In this document: positions 42,904 through 52,677 of the stretch, piece by piece
Layout: the number at the start of each line of letters is the position of its first letter
Position numbering within the stretch: the stretch's first letter is position 1
From: Herbidospora yilanensis
GTDB taxonomy: Bacteria; Actinomycetota; Actinomycetes; Streptosporangiales; Streptosporangiaceae
Direction of reading: 5' to 3'
Length of the DNA stretch: 64,000 nucleotides
Assembly (NCBI RefSeq): GCF_001570565.1
Contig: NZ_BBXE01000031.1
Location: forward strand, 105,968-169,967
Made by a program: the position numbers and the translations under genes
The notes under the pieces: model-generated
Seen by the model: only the letters and a program-made list of their open reading frames with translations
The model's database searches: none
Told to the model about the DNA's origin: nothing

Positions 42904-45900
42904 ATGCCAGTGAACAGAAACTCCCGGCGTGCCCTGGCGATCGGTCTCGCCGTCGCCGTGGTCGTGCCATTCATGGCCACCAACACCGCTGCCGTCGCCG
43001 CGGCGTCGGCCGGAAACGTCGAAGTCAAACGACTCGGCGTGGACGGCCGGTATGACAACCCCCTCGGGCTGGACGACGTGCAGCCCGTCCTCAGCTGGCA
43101 GTTCGCCGAGACCCCGCAGGCTCGTTCGCACGCCTGCCACCAGCCCGGCGCGGTCGTCGCCTGTCCGGGTGACAAGCAGACCGCCTACGAGGTGCAGGCG
43201 GCCGAATCGGCCGAGAAGCTGGCCGCCGGTGACCTGATCTGGACGACGGGCCGGGTGCGGAGCGCGGACCAGCGGGTCATCTTCCGGGGAACGCTCCAGT
43301 CGCGGCAGCCGGTCTTCTGGCGGGTCAAGGTCTGGGACGCCGACGAGCAGGAGTCGGCGTGGTCGGCGCCGGCCCGGTGGACCGTGGGTCTGCTGGAGCA
43401 GAGCGACTGGGGCCAGGCCCGCTGGATCGACTACCCCGACCGCGTCGAGTCGCAGGCACTGCCGATCTTCGCGCGTCAGTTCCAGATCCCGGCGGGCAAG
43501 AGTGTCGCCGACGCGCGCCTGTACCTGTCGGGCGTCGGTCTGCACCACGCCACCGTCAACCGGCGGGAGGTGTCCGACGAGGTCCTCGCACCGGGCAACT
43601 CCAACTACCAGTTGTCCAGCGAATACCGCACGTACGACATCACCAAGTCGCTCCGGCCCGGAGACAACACCATCGGTGTCGAGCTGGGCAACGGTCCCGC
43701 CTACGTCCGGCGTAGCGTGACCAACCCGGCGGTCGGCCGCACCTCTCCCTACTCCTGGTGGCAGAGTCAGCCCAAGGGGAACGGCACGCTGGCAGGCGAC
43801 GTCGCGGTCGGCGCGACGAACGTCAAGGTCGACAGCGTCGCGGGCTACCACGTCGGCGGGACGATCAACGTCGACACCGGCCAGGGCGGCGACCGCCTGG
43901 AGTCGCGGACGATCACCGCGGTCGGCACCGCCGGAGCCGCCGGGACCGGCATCACCTTCACGCCGGGCCTGTCGCTCGACCACACCACGGGCGCGAAGGT
44001 GACCGGCTCGGGCAACAACATCGCGGCCAGCGACGCCTCCGCCGGAGCCGCGGTGACCCCGCGCCTCATCGGCCGCGTCGAGATCGCCTACACCGACGGC
44101 AGCTCCGACACGATCGTCACCGACCGGTCGTGGCGGACCGCGCTGGGCCCGCTCGTCACCGACGCCTGGTACTCGGGCTCCGACTACGACGCCCGCAGGG
44201 AGCAGGTGGGCTGGGACAAGCCCGGAGCGAACCTGACCGAGACGGCCAAGCGCCGCGACGGTTCGCCCACCGGCTGGACCAGCGCCGGGATCGCCCCGCC
44301 GCCGAACCTGGCGACCAAGCTCGTCGCCCGGACCGCCGACCCCGTCCGCGAGCAGGAGACCTTCAAGCCGATCTCGGTGACCAACCCCGTACCGGGAACC
44401 TGGGTCTTCGACTTCGGCCAGAACATCGTCGGATGGCCCAAGCTCAATCTGGCGCAGGTCCCCGCGGGCACCACCGTGAAGATGCAGCCCGCGGAGTCGC
44501 TGAACGCCAACGGCACCGTCAACCAGGCCTCCCTCATGGGCGGCGGCAGCTCACGCGGCACCAACCTCTTCAACACCTACACGGCCCACGGCTCCACCGA
44601 CGGTGAGACCTGGCACCCGAACTTCAACTACTTCGGCATGCAGTGGGTCCAGGTCACCGGCCTGCCCGAGGGCTACACCCCCACCGCCGACCTCATCACC
44701 GGCGTGCGCCTGCAGGCCGACACCGCCCAGGTGAGCGAGTTCACCAGCTCCAACGCGCGGATCAACCGCATCCACAAGATGGCCAGGTACTCCTTCGCGG
44801 GGAACATCATGTCGGTCTTCACCGACTGCCCCGGCCGGGAGAAGCTCTCCTACCCCGCCGACTACACCATGCCGATGGGCTCCATCCACCGGAACTTCGA
44901 GCTCGACGCCTTCATGCGAACGACGATGCGCCACCTCGTCGAAGGGCAGTCGGTCGCGAACACCTCCATGGCCGGGAACGTGGCCCTGAAGACGCCGGTC
45001 TACGACTGGGGCTACACCGGCCAGTTCGGTGACGAGATCAACTGGGGCAACGCGATCATCCTGGTCCCGAGCATGCTGTACGAGTACTACGGCGACACCC
45101 GGACGATGGCGCAGTACTACCCGCAGATGGTCAAGTTCGTCGACTACATCCAGCGTCAGAAGGTCGGCACCGGCGCGAACGCCAACATCGTCAACGCCGC
45201 CCTCGCCGACTGGGTCTCGGCCGAGCAGACCTCGGGCCGGATCACCGGCACCTGGGGTTACTACATCATGATCACCAAGATGGCCGAGATGGCCCAGGTC
45301 CTCGGCAACGCCGCCGACGTGGCCAAGTGGACCCAGCTCGCCGCCGACATCAAGACCTCCTACAACCAGGCGTTCTTCAACGACTCACTGGGCCGCTACA
45401 CCGCCAACGGCAACGCCGGCACCACCGGCGCCACCCAGGCGGCCCAGGCCCTCGCGCTCGACGCGGGCCTGGTGCCCGAGGACAAGCGCGAGAGCGTCCT
45501 GAACGCGCTGGTCGAGAACATCTACAACTTCCACCCGAACGGCGACGGCCCGCACTTCAGCGGCGGCACCATCGGCATGGCCCCGACCGTCCGCGCCCTG
45601 ATGAACGGCGGCCGCGACGACGTCCTGTGGGACATCCTCCAGGAGGACGAGCAGCCCAGCTACGGCTTCTTCATGGAGTCGACCGTCGCCAACCCCGGCG
45701 GCATGACCACCATCGGCGAGCGCTGGAACCGCGGCGACTCCAAGAACCACATGATCCTCGCCCAGATCGAGGAGTGGTTCCACGCCGGCATCGCCGGCAT
45801 CAAGGCGGCCCCCGGGTCGATCGCCTACGACAAGCTGGTCATCCAGCCCAAGCCGGTGGGCGACCTGGTGAACGCCGGAAGCAGCTACCTGACCCCGCAC

Positions 45901-46110
45901 GGCCTCACCAAGAGCTCCTGGACCAAGGAAGACGGCCGGTTCAAGCTCAAGGTGACGATCCCCGCCAACACCACGGCGGAGATCCGGGTGCCGAAGACCG
46001 ACGAGCAGACGGTCATCGCGCCGTCGCGGGCGACCTTCGTCAAGAACGAGGGCGGCTACGCCGTCTACACGGTCCCCTCGGGCGAGGACTTCGTCTTCGT
46101 CGCCAGGTAG
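42904..46110 (+). CDS. Secreted alpha-L-rhamnosidase, GH78
   Basis: 1068 aa. Sec signal peptide (basic VNRNSRR, hydrophobic ALAIGLAVAVVVPFMA, AxA cleavage near AVAAAS). Then an N-terminal GH78 beta-sandwich, a lectin-like second domain (ARLYLSGVGLHHATVNRREV), the (alpha/alpha)6 catalytic domain and a C-terminal beta domain ending in IPANTTAEIRVP. Catalytic region FTDCPGREKLSYPADY with acid Glu and the late MTTIGERWNRG with the second acid. An insertion at about residues 280-365 (DVAVGATNVKVDSVAGYHVG, then GDRLESRTITAVG) is not part of the minimal fold. It should cleave terminal rhamnose from plant glycosides outside the cell. AAAGGAG precedes the ATG; twin operators and its own terminator indicate a single-gene unit. 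Confidence 0.93.
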   Translation: MPVNRNSRRALAIGLAVAVVVPFMATNTAAVAAASAGNVEVKRLGVDGRYDNPLGLDDVQPVLSWQFAETPQARSHACHQPGAVVACPGDKQTAYEVQAAESAEKLAAGDLIWTTGRVRSADQRVIFRGTLQSRQPVFWRVKVWDADEQESAWSAPARWTVGLLEQSDWGQARWIDYPDRVESQALPIFARQFQIPAGKSVADARLYLSGVGLHHATVNRREVSDEVLAPGNSNYQLSSEYRTYDITKSLRPGDNTIGVELGNGPAYVRRSVTNPAVGRTSPYSWWQSQPKGNGTLAGDVAVGATNVKVDSVAGYHVGGTINVDTGQGGDRLESRTITAVGTAGAAGTGITFTPGLSLDHTTGAKVTGSGNNIAASDASAGAAVTPRLIGRVEIAYTDGSSDTIVTDRSWRTALGPLVTDAWYSGSDYDARREQVGWDKPGANLTETAKRRDGSPTGWTSAGIAPPPNLATKLVARTADPVREQETFKPISVTNPVPGTWVFDFGQNIVGWPKLNLAQVPAGTTVKMQPAESLNANGTVNQASLMGGGSSRGTNLFNTYTAHGSTDGETWHPNFNYFGMQWVQVTGLPEGYTPTADLITGVRLQADTAQVSEFTSSNARINRIHKMARYSFAGNIMSVFTDCPGREKLSYPADYTMPMGSIHRNFELDAFMRTTMRHLVEGQSVANTSMAGNVALKTPVYDWGYTGQFGDEINWGNAIILVPSMLYEYYGDTRTMAQYYPQMVKFVDYIQRQKVGTGANANIVNAALADWVSAEQTSGRITGTWGYYIMITKMAEMAQVLGNAADVAKWTQLAADIKTSYNQAFFNDSLGRYTANGNAGTTGATQAAQALALDAGLVPEDKRESVLNALVENIYNFHPNGDGPHFSGGTIGMAPTVRALMNGGRDDVLWDILQEDEQPSYGFFMESTVANPGGMTTIGERWNRGDSKNHMILAQIEEWFHAGIAGIKAAPGSIAYDKLVIQPKPVGDLVNAGSSYLTPHGLTKSSWTKEDGRFKLKVTIPANTTAEIRVPKTDEQTVIAPSRATFVKNEGGYAVYTVPSGEDFVFVAR

Positions 46111-46158
46111 CACCTGACCATTGACAAGTCCGTGACCGAGACCGCCTGACGAACCGCA

Positions 46159-46186
46159 CAGGGGTGCCACAGACGTGGCACCCCTG
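46159..46186 (+). terminator. Intrinsic terminator after secreted rhamnosidase
   Basis: Perfect 12-bp stem CAGGGGTGCCAC / GTGGCACCCCTG, 4-nt loop AGAC, followed by TTGT; 48 nt past the stop. Confidence 0.8.
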
Positions 46187-46266
46187 TTGTCGTCAGGCGG
46201 CGGTGCTCGTCTCCGCTGCGCGGCCGACCACAGCCGCGCGACAGCGGGACGGCCGGCGCAGGTCGT

Positions 46267-46660
46267 CTAGAGCCAGACGTCGAGGGCGATCGCGAGCGGC
46301 CCGAAGTCGCTTGCGTAGCCTGTCGTGGCGTCGCCCGCGTGATGCAGGCCGATGATCTCGTCGGCTTCGTTCACCACGACCGAACCGGAGTCACCGGAGT
46401 TGGACCAGATGCCGTCGGGATTGAGGTCCGGATCGTCGAGAACGTCGATGGCGATCTGACCCACCATCCACCACAGGAAGACGCCGTTGGAGTTGTACAT
46501 CGCGTAACTGCCGAACAGGCCGGCGACCCTGCCGTAGGTGAGCAGGGTGCGGTATCCCCGCTTGCGCGGGCAGCGAGCCGACGGCGCCCGTGAGATCGTT
46601 CAGGCCCAGTCCCAAGGCCATTCCGTCCATGAATGGGATCGTGCGTTGAGATCCTGCCAT
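46267..46660 (-). pseudogene. Decayed trypsin-like peptidase remnant (frameshifted, 5'-truncated)
   Basis: Two reading frames together give one protein. Upstream frame from ATG 46660: RTIPFMDGMALGLGLNDLTG and AVGSLPAQAG. The continuation is one base out of frame: GYRTLLTYGRVAGLFGSYAM, then LDDPDLNPDGIWSNSGDSGS with the serine-protease nucleophile motif GDSGS, and a C-terminus FGPLAIALDVWL. The break falls at the four-C run 46556-46559 (GGGG on the coding strand), consistent with a single base insertion. The N-terminal portion with the catalytic His and Asp is absent. It lies between the secreted rhamnosidase and the second LacI gene and is not part of either operon. Confidence 0.65.
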
Positions 46661-46693
46661 GCGGCAAGTGAAAGCCCGATCGACAGGACTCTG

Positions 46694-47737
46694 TCAAGTC
46701 TTGGCGGAGGGCGGCGGCGCCGTCGAGCGGCGGGCGACGAGCTTGGGCGCCACCGAGAAACGTGCCGCCACCGTTCGTCCCTCGATGCGCTCCAGCAGCA
46801 GCCGGCCCGCCACGCGGCCCATCGAGAAGCCGTCCTGGTCGACGCTGGTCAGGTTGATGTTGGGAAGGGCGGCCAGCAGGGTGTTGTCGTAGCCCGAGAT
46901 CGAGATGTCCTCGGGAACCCGCAGGCCGGCCTCATGGATGGCGGCGAGGGCGCCGATCGCGGCCTGGTCGGCGCCCGCGAAGATCGCCGTCGGACGGGGA
47001 GACCGCTTCAGCAACTCACGCGCTCCGTCATAACCACCCTGTTCGGAGTAGAAGGTGGTCGCGACGGCGATCTCGTCTTCGAGCCCGTGCTCGCGCATGA
47101 CCCGCTTGTAGGTCTCGGCTCTTATGATGTGCAGCAGATCGGCCGGTCGCGCGATCGCGTTGTCCTGGTGCGTGATGTGCGCGATCCGGCGGTGTCCCAG
47201 TTCTATGAGGTGTTCGACGACCAGTTCGGCTCCCGTCTGGTCGTCGTCGTACACCGAGTCGTAGGCGGTCGACTTCTCGTGGCGCGCGAGCACCACGAAC
47301 GGCCGTTCCTTCGCCACTTCCTCCATGCGGTTCTTGGAGGCGAGGGGTGCGACGTTGATGATGCCGTCCACCTGACGGTCGAGCAGGGCCTCGACCGCCG
47401 CCTTCTCGGCCTTACGCGTGGCGCCTCCCTGCACCATGATCGCTTGATAGCCGGTGCCGTCCAGATGCTCGTGGAGGCCGTCGAGGATGTCGGCGAAGAA
47501 GGGGTTGCGTATGTGCGGGAGGACCACTCCGATGGTGAAGGTGCGGCCACGCATTCCCCGCGCGGCCGCCTGAGGGCGATAACCGAGTTCGGCTATGGCG
47601 GCCTGGATCCGGCTCCTGGTCGCGGGGCTGACGCCGTCGGCGTTGCGGATCACCTTCGAGACGGCCGTGGTGGAAACCTGGGCGTGGCCGGCCACGTCGG
47701 CGATCGTCACGCGCCGCCGCCGGTTCTGCGTGGCCAT
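46694..47737 (-). CDS. LacI family regulator of the rhamnoside operon
   Basis: 347 aa. HTH at ~10-55 (VTIADVAGHAQVSTTAVSKV, hinge GYRPQAAARGMRGR), then the ligand domain (VVLPHIRNPFFADILDGLHE, VDGIINVAPLASKN, YDDDQTGAELVVEHLIELGH, IFAGADQAAIGALAAIHEAG, ISGYDNTLLAALPNINLTSV). ATG at 47737 has GGGAGGAC 5-6 nt upstream. It is the last gene of the second sugar operon, 20 nt after GH3, so it probably represses its own operon and perhaps the secreted rhamnosidase through the TTRAATCGTTTTAA sites. Confidence 0.92.
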   Translation of the reverse strand: MATQNRRRRVTIADVAGHAQVSTTAVSKVIRNADGVSPATRSRIQAAIAELGYRPQAAARGMRGRTFTIGVVLPHIRNPFFADILDGLHEHLDGTGYQAIMVQGGATRKAEKAAVEALLDRQVDGIINVAPLASKNRMEEVAKERPFVVLARHEKSTAYDSVYDDDQTGAELVVEHLIELGHRRIAHITHQDNAIARPADLLHIIRAETYKRVMREHGLEDEIAVATTFYSEQGGYDGARELLKRSPRPTAIFAGADQAAIGALAAIHEAGLRVPEDISISGYDNTLLAALPNINLTSVDQDGFSMGRVAGRLLLERIEGRTVAARFSVAPKLVARRSTAPPPSAKT

Positions 47738-47757
47738 GGAAGTCCTCCCGAAAACGC

Positions 47758-50109
47758 CTATTCGATCACGAGTCTGGTGTCGTGCAAAGAGTGGGAAACC
47801 TCGATCACCCATACATCCGACATGCGCCGCCACCCATTGGAGGTCCAGCTCTGATACGAACGTTCGGGGATATGAATCCTCGCTTCGGCGCTTTCGCCGG
47901 GATCGGCGGCCACGACGGCGAAACCGGCGAGACGGCGTACGGGCAGATCGGGATTCTCGACGGCGGGGCGCACATAGACCTGCACCACTTCGCGTCCGGC
48001 CCGATCACTGGAATTGCGAATGCGGACGATCACGTCCTCGTCCTGACGCCAGGCCTCCTGGTAATCCCAGCGGGTGTAACCCTGGCCGGAACCGAAGGAG
48101 AACGCCGGCGCCTTCGCCGCCCGATCCCAGGCCCGGTAGCCGATGAAGACGCCCTCGTCGTAGGACAACGTTCCGTTCTCCGGGCTCACCTGGCTCACCG
48201 GGCAGTCTTCGAGCGTCGCCGGCCACGTGGTGGGGAGCCGTCCGCCCGGTTCGGCCCTGCCCAGCAGCACGTCGGCGAGGGCGTGGCCGCCCTCCTGACC
48301 GGGGAACCAGGTGAGCAGGATCGCCGCCACCTCCTCGCGCCAGGGCATCTCGACCGGAGCTCCGGCGTTGACGACGACCACCGTTCGGGGGTTGGCCGCC
48401 GCGACCCGGCTGACGAGCTCGTCCTGGCGGCCGGGCAGGCGCAGCGAGGTCCGGTCGAATCCTTCGCTCTCGACTTCCCTGGAGGTACCGACCACGACGA
48501 CGGCCACCTCGGCCTCCGCCGCCGCGGCCACGGCCTCCTCCAGGAGAAGGTCCGGGTCGCGCATGGTCTCGGGGGCGCGGTGTCCGAGCGCGAAGACGAC
48601 GGCGGGGAACAGGCCGCCGGACAGGAGCGGCGGCTCGGTGTGCAGCAGGCTGACCGTGACCGGCCCGTCGACCTCGATCGCGACCTCGCGCTGGGGCGGC
48701 AGGAAGATGTCGCCGACGGGGTCGCCCATATCGGCGGGCGGGATACGGCCGTCGAAGAGCGGCCGGCCGTCGACCGTGAGGCGATGGTGGCCCGCTCCCT
48801 CCACCCCGAAGGCGTGGAGGCCGGCGGTCGCGGGCGTGAAGGTTCCGGTGACCTCCACCGAGTAGATCGACGCCGCGTCGAGCCCGGCGGGGAGCTCGCC
48901 CATCCACATGACCAGGCCGTCCGGGAGTGGCAGGTCGGCGAGCACGGATTCCGCCGCGTCCCGGACCACGACGCGCAGCGCGAAACCGTCCTGCGCCACC
49001 CGGAACCGATCGCTCGCGTCGGCGCCTCGCGTGTAGGTGACCGCGGCGCCCGCCTGGAGCAGACCTTCGAGCGGTGAGACGACATGGTCGGGGAAGACCT
49101 GGGCGCTGCCGCCGCCCATGACCCGGGCGTCGGTGGCGAGACCGCCGATCAGGGCGATCCGGGCGCCGGGCCGCAGCGGCAGGACCGCGTCGTTGACCAG
49201 CAACGTCGCCGACCTCACCGCCACCTCCCTGGCGAGCGCCACGCCGTCGACCTCGCCGACCGTGATCTCCGGTGCTTCGCCGAGCGCCCCGACGCGGGCG
49301 GCGAGCCTCAGCACCCGGCTCACCTGGGCGTCCACCACCTCCTCTGGAACATCTCCGTCATGTACGGCTGCCGCGAGCGCTTCCCCGAACACGGTGACGG
49401 GGCCGGGCATGGCCACGTCCAGGCCGCCGAGGGCGGCCCTGACCGTGTCCCTGGCGGCGGACCAGTCGGAGACGATGACGCCGTCGTAGCCCCATTCGCC
49501 CCGCAGGACGTCGTTCTGCAGCCGGTTGTGCTCGGTCATCGCCGAACCGTTGACGCCGTTGTAGGCCGCCATGATCCCGAAGGGCGAGGCCTTCCTGACG
49601 ATGTGCTCGAACGGCGCGAGGTACAACTCCCGGAGCGCTCGTTCGCCGACCAGCACGTTCACGGTCATCCGGTCGGTCTCGGAGTCGTTGGCGACGAAGT
49701 GCTTGACGGTGACCCCGACACCGCCCTCCTGCACCCCGGACACGTACGCGGCGCCGATCTCCCCGGTGAGCAGCGGGTCCTCGGAGAAGCACTCGAAGTG
49801 ACGGCCGCCCAGGGGGCTGCGGTGCAGGTTGACCGTGGGGGCCAGCAGAACGTGCACGCCTTTTCGCCGGGCCTCCTGGGCGAGCAGGTTGCCCGTCCGC
49901 CGGATCAGGCCGATGTCCCAGGTCGCGGCCATGGCGGTCGGGCTCGGCAGCGCGATCGAGGTGTCCGCGCCGCGCCATTCGGTGCCGCGCACGCCGATCG
50001 GGCCGTCGGACATCACCAGCGACCTGAGCCCGATCTGCGGCACGGCGGGCAGCGACCAGGTGTCCTGCCCGGCGAGCAGGCGGGTCCGGGTCTCCAGATC
50101 GTCGATCAT
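47758..50109 (-). CDS. Beta-glycosidase, GH3 with PA14 domain
   Basis: 783 aa. GH3 TIM barrel at ~1-300 with HEGQ-type substrate residues replaced by PTVNLHRSPLGGRHFECFSE and TVKHFVANDSETDR, and nucleophile Asp in GVIVSDWSAARD. A second alpha/beta sandwich begins ~320 (RIALIGGLATDARVMGGGSA); a PA14 carbohydrate-binding insert spans ~400-520 (ADASDRFRVAQDGFALRVVV, FTPATAGLHAFGVEGAGHHR); then LLTWFPGQEGGHALADVLLG and a C-terminal fibronectin-like domain. No signal peptide, so cytosolic. Probably a beta-glucosidase acting on what remains after rhamnose removal. ATGA overlap with the rhamnosidase gene. Confidence 0.92.
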   Translation of the reverse strand: MIDDLETRTRLLAGQDTWSLPAVPQIGLRSLVMSDGPIGVRGTEWRGADTSIALPSPTAMAATWDIGLIRRTGNLLAQEARRKGVHVLLAPTVNLHRSPLGGRHFECFSEDPLLTGEIGAAYVSGVQEGGVGVTVKHFVANDSETDRMTVNVLVGERALRELYLAPFEHIVRKASPFGIMAAYNGVNGSAMTEHNRLQNDVLRGEWGYDGVIVSDWSAARDTVRAALGGLDVAMPGPVTVFGEALAAAVHDGDVPEEVVDAQVSRVLRLAARVGALGEAPEITVGEVDGVALAREVAVRSATLLVNDAVLPLRPGARIALIGGLATDARVMGGGSAQVFPDHVVSPLEGLLQAGAAVTYTRGADASDRFRVAQDGFALRVVVRDAAESVLADLPLPDGLVMWMGELPAGLDAASIYSVEVTGTFTPATAGLHAFGVEGAGHHRLTVDGRPLFDGRIPPADMGDPVGDIFLPPQREVAIEVDGPVTVSLLHTEPPLLSGGLFPAVVFALGHRAPETMRDPDLLLEEAVAAAAEAEVAVVVVGTSREVESEGFDRTSLRLPGRQDELVSRVAAANPRTVVVVNAGAPVEMPWREEVAAILLTWFPGQEGGHALADVLLGRAEPGGRLPTTWPATLEDCPVSQVSPENGTLSYDEGVFIGYRAWDRAAKAPAFSFGSGQGYTRWDYQEAWRQDEDVIVRIRNSSDRAGREVVQVYVRPAVENPDLPVRRLAGFAVVAADPGESAEARIHIPERSYQSWTSNGWRRMSDVWVIEVSHSLHDTRLVIE

Positions 50110-52676
50110 CGTCCGCCTCCGGGCACGTGGAAGACGTGCCGGCCCGATCCGACCTCGATCGGCCGGCCCGGATCGGCGGGAAGACGGACGTCCGCCGAGG
50201 TGTTGGGCGGCACCGTCACCTCCAGCGTGAAGCCGTCGTCGCCGAGGGCCCAGCTCACCTCGGCAGGGCCGTAGGGGGTCTCGTGCCGGGCGCGGGCATG
50301 AGTGAGGCCGCCCCCGGGAACCGGCCGTACCTGGAGGCGGCGGTAACCGGGTTCGGCCGGGGCCAGGCCGGCGATCGTGCGGTGCATCCAGTCGGCGACC
50401 GCACCCAGGGCGTAGTGATTGAACGAGGTCATCTCGCCGGGGTTGATCCTTCCGTCGGGCAGCATGCTGTCCCAGCGTTCCCAGATCGTGGTCGCGCCCA
50501 TGGTCACCGCGTACAGCCATGAGGGGCATTCGGTCTGCGACAGCAGCCGGTAGGCGTCGTGGACGGCCCCGCCCTCGGTGAGGGCGTCGCAGATCAGCGG
50601 AGTGCCGACGAAACCAGTCCCGATGCGATGCCCGTTCGCCTGGACGAGTTCGGCGAGCCGCCGGCCCGCGTACTCGCGCCGCCGGTCGCCGTTCACCAGG
50701 CCGAACCGCAGGGCCAGCGCGTAGGCGGTCTGCGAATCGCTGGTGGCCTTGCCCTCTTCCGTGATGTACGCGGCGTCGAACGCGGCGGCGACCTGGCCGG
50801 CCAGTTCGTGATAGCGCTCGGCGTCCTCGGTCTCGCCGAGGAGCGCGGCGGTTCTGGCCACCAGCCGCGCCGAGTGGGCGAGATAGGCGGTGGCCACCAG
50901 GCCGGGGTCGGTCTGCGCCTCGAAGGGCCGCTCGGGCGGGGCGGTCGGATCGAGCCAGTCGCCCAGTTGCGGGCCGGTGTCCCACAGCCGGCTCGGTCCG
51001 GCCAGTGCGGCGATCTGGTCGACCCACGCCGTCATGCTCGGGTACTGCGCGCGGAGCAGCCCGAGATCCCCGGTTCTCTCATGGAGCACCCAGGGCACCA
51101 CCACCGCCGCGTCACCCCATGCGGCGGTCGGCGGTATCTCCCGGAAGGGGTCGAGGGAGATCCACGGGACGTAGAGCGGAACGGTGCCGAGCTCACGCTG
51201 TTCGGCGGCGAGGTCGGCCAGCCAGGAGGAAAGGGCACCCGCGCAGTCGTAGAGGAAGGACGCGGTGGGCACGAACACCTGGATGTCGCCGGTCCAGCCC
51301 AGCCGCTCGTCCCGTTGCGGGCAGTCGGTCGGCAGGTCGACGAAGTTGCCGCGCATGCTCCACACGATGTTCTCGTGCAGGCGATCGAGCTGGGGGTCGG
51401 ACGACTCGAAGTGCCCGGTGCGGCGCATGTCGGTGTGGCACACGACGGCGACGACGTCGGCGGGATCCAGGTCACCCGGCCAGCCGTCGACCTGGGCGTA
51501 GCGGAATCCGTGCATGGTGAAGCGCGGCTCCCACTCCTCCGGGACGCCGCCTGCGAGCGTGTAGGCGTCGTGCGCGGCGGCGTGCCGGAGCGGGCGCAGG
51601 GCCAGGGCGCCGGTCTCGTCGAGCACCTCCGCGTGGCGCAGGGAGACGGTGTGCCCGGCGGGGCCCTGCACGCGGATCCGCAGGCGGCCGGCGATGTTCT
51701 GGCCGAAGTCGAGGATCGTCTCCCCGGCGGGGCCGGTGCCGACCGCGACCGGGGAGATCGTCTCGATTCTGCGCACGGGCGGACCGGTGGGAGCGACCAG
51801 CAGCGCCGGATCATGGGACAGCGACTCGGCCGGGCGCCAGGCCGAGTCGACGAAGCCCGGAGACGACCAGCCCGGAGGGAGCCGGCGGGCGTCGTAGTGC
51901 TCCCCGTCGTAGAGACCGGCCGAGACGACCGGCCCGGGAGCGCTTCGCCACCGTTCGTCGGTCGTGACGGTGTCGGCGGTGCCGTCGGCGTAGGTGATCT
52001 CCAGCTGGGCCATCAGGCAGGTGCGGTCACCGTAGATGGCCGAGACGCCGCCGTGGAAGCCGTATCGGCCGGTGTACCAGCCTTCGGCGAGGGTGGCGCC
52101 GATGGTGTTGTCGCCTTCCCGCAGCAACCCGGTGACGTCGTGGGTGCGGTAGCGGAGGCGATGGTGGTAGCTGGTCCAGCCGGGGGCCAGGACGTCGTCG
52201 CCGACCGGCCGGCCGTTCACCTCGACCTCGTAGAGGCCGTGAGCGGTGACGTACAGGCGGGCGGAGGCGATGGCGGCCCGCGCCCGGAAGTCGCGGCGCA
52301 GCAGAGGCGCTCCGCTGAGCAGGTCCCGGGGAGGCGCGGTGGCGCCGGCCCGCCAGTCGGCGGGTTCGAGCAGCCCGGCCTCGACCTCCGACCACGGACT
52401 CCAGTCGCTCGCGGAACCGTCCCGGCCCTGTACGCGCACACGTACACCCAGGCGTTCGCGCGACCGCAACGGCCGGCCGGGCCAGGGCGTCAGGACCGAT
52501 TCGCCGGAGACCACATGGGTCGTCGAGCCGTCGCTGCGTTCGATGTCGTAGGCCTGCTGCAGCCATCCGGGCAGTTCGGTGCGGACCACCCAGGACAGCC
52601 GGGGGGTGGCTTCGCCGATGCCGAGAGGATCACGATGGTGCTCGAAGGTGACCGGGCCGACGTGCAGAGAAGTCAT
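50106..52676 (-). CDS. Cytosolic alpha-L-rhamnosidase, GH78
   Basis: 856 aa without signal peptide. GH78 order: N-terminal sandwich (LGIGEATPRLSWVV), lectin-like domain (ARLYVTAHGLYEVEVNGRPV), catalytic (alpha/alpha)6 barrel with LPTDCPQRDERLGWTGDIQV carrying three conserved acids, and MGATTIWERWDSM with the fourth; C-terminal beta domain. Expected to hydrolyse imported rhamnosyl oligosaccharides. Sits between the CUT1 permeases and GH3, with 4-nt overlap downstream and 1-nt spacing upstream, so it is firmly in the operon. Confidence 0.94.
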   Translation of the reverse strand: MTSLHVGPVTFEHHRDPLGIGEATPRLSWVVRTELPGWLQQAYDIERSDGSTTHVVSGESVLTPWPGRPLRSRERLGVRVRVQGRDGSASDWSPWSEVEAGLLEPADWRAGATAPPRDLLSGAPLLRRDFRARAAIASARLYVTAHGLYEVEVNGRPVGDDVLAPGWTSYHHRLRYRTHDVTGLLREGDNTIGATLAEGWYTGRYGFHGGVSAIYGDRTCLMAQLEITYADGTADTVTTDERWRSAPGPVVSAGLYDGEHYDARRLPPGWSSPGFVDSAWRPAESLSHDPALLVAPTGPPVRRIETISPVAVGTGPAGETILDFGQNIAGRLRIRVQGPAGHTVSLRHAEVLDETGALALRPLRHAAAHDAYTLAGGVPEEWEPRFTMHGFRYAQVDGWPGDLDPADVVAVVCHTDMRRTGHFESSDPQLDRLHENIVWSMRGNFVDLPTDCPQRDERLGWTGDIQVFVPTASFLYDCAGALSSWLADLAAEQRELGTVPLYVPWISLDPFREIPPTAAWGDAAVVVPWVLHERTGDLGLLRAQYPSMTAWVDQIAALAGPSRLWDTGPQLGDWLDPTAPPERPFEAQTDPGLVATAYLAHSARLVARTAALLGETEDAERYHELAGQVAAAFDAAYITEEGKATSDSQTAYALALRFGLVNGDRRREYAGRRLAELVQANGHRIGTGFVGTPLICDALTEGGAVHDAYRLLSQTECPSWLYAVTMGATTIWERWDSMLPDGRINPGEMTSFNHYALGAVADWMHRTIAGLAPAEPGYRRLQVRPVPGGGLTHARARHETPYGPAEVSWALGDDGFTLEVTVPPNTSADVRLPADPGRPIEVGSGRHVFHVPGGGR

Positions 52677-52677
52677 G

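Noticed and set aside
44551..46170. Antisense ORFs opposite the secreted rhamnosidase
   Set aside because: Repetitive Gly/Val/Asp composition, no start signals, fully explained by the plus-strand GH78 gene.
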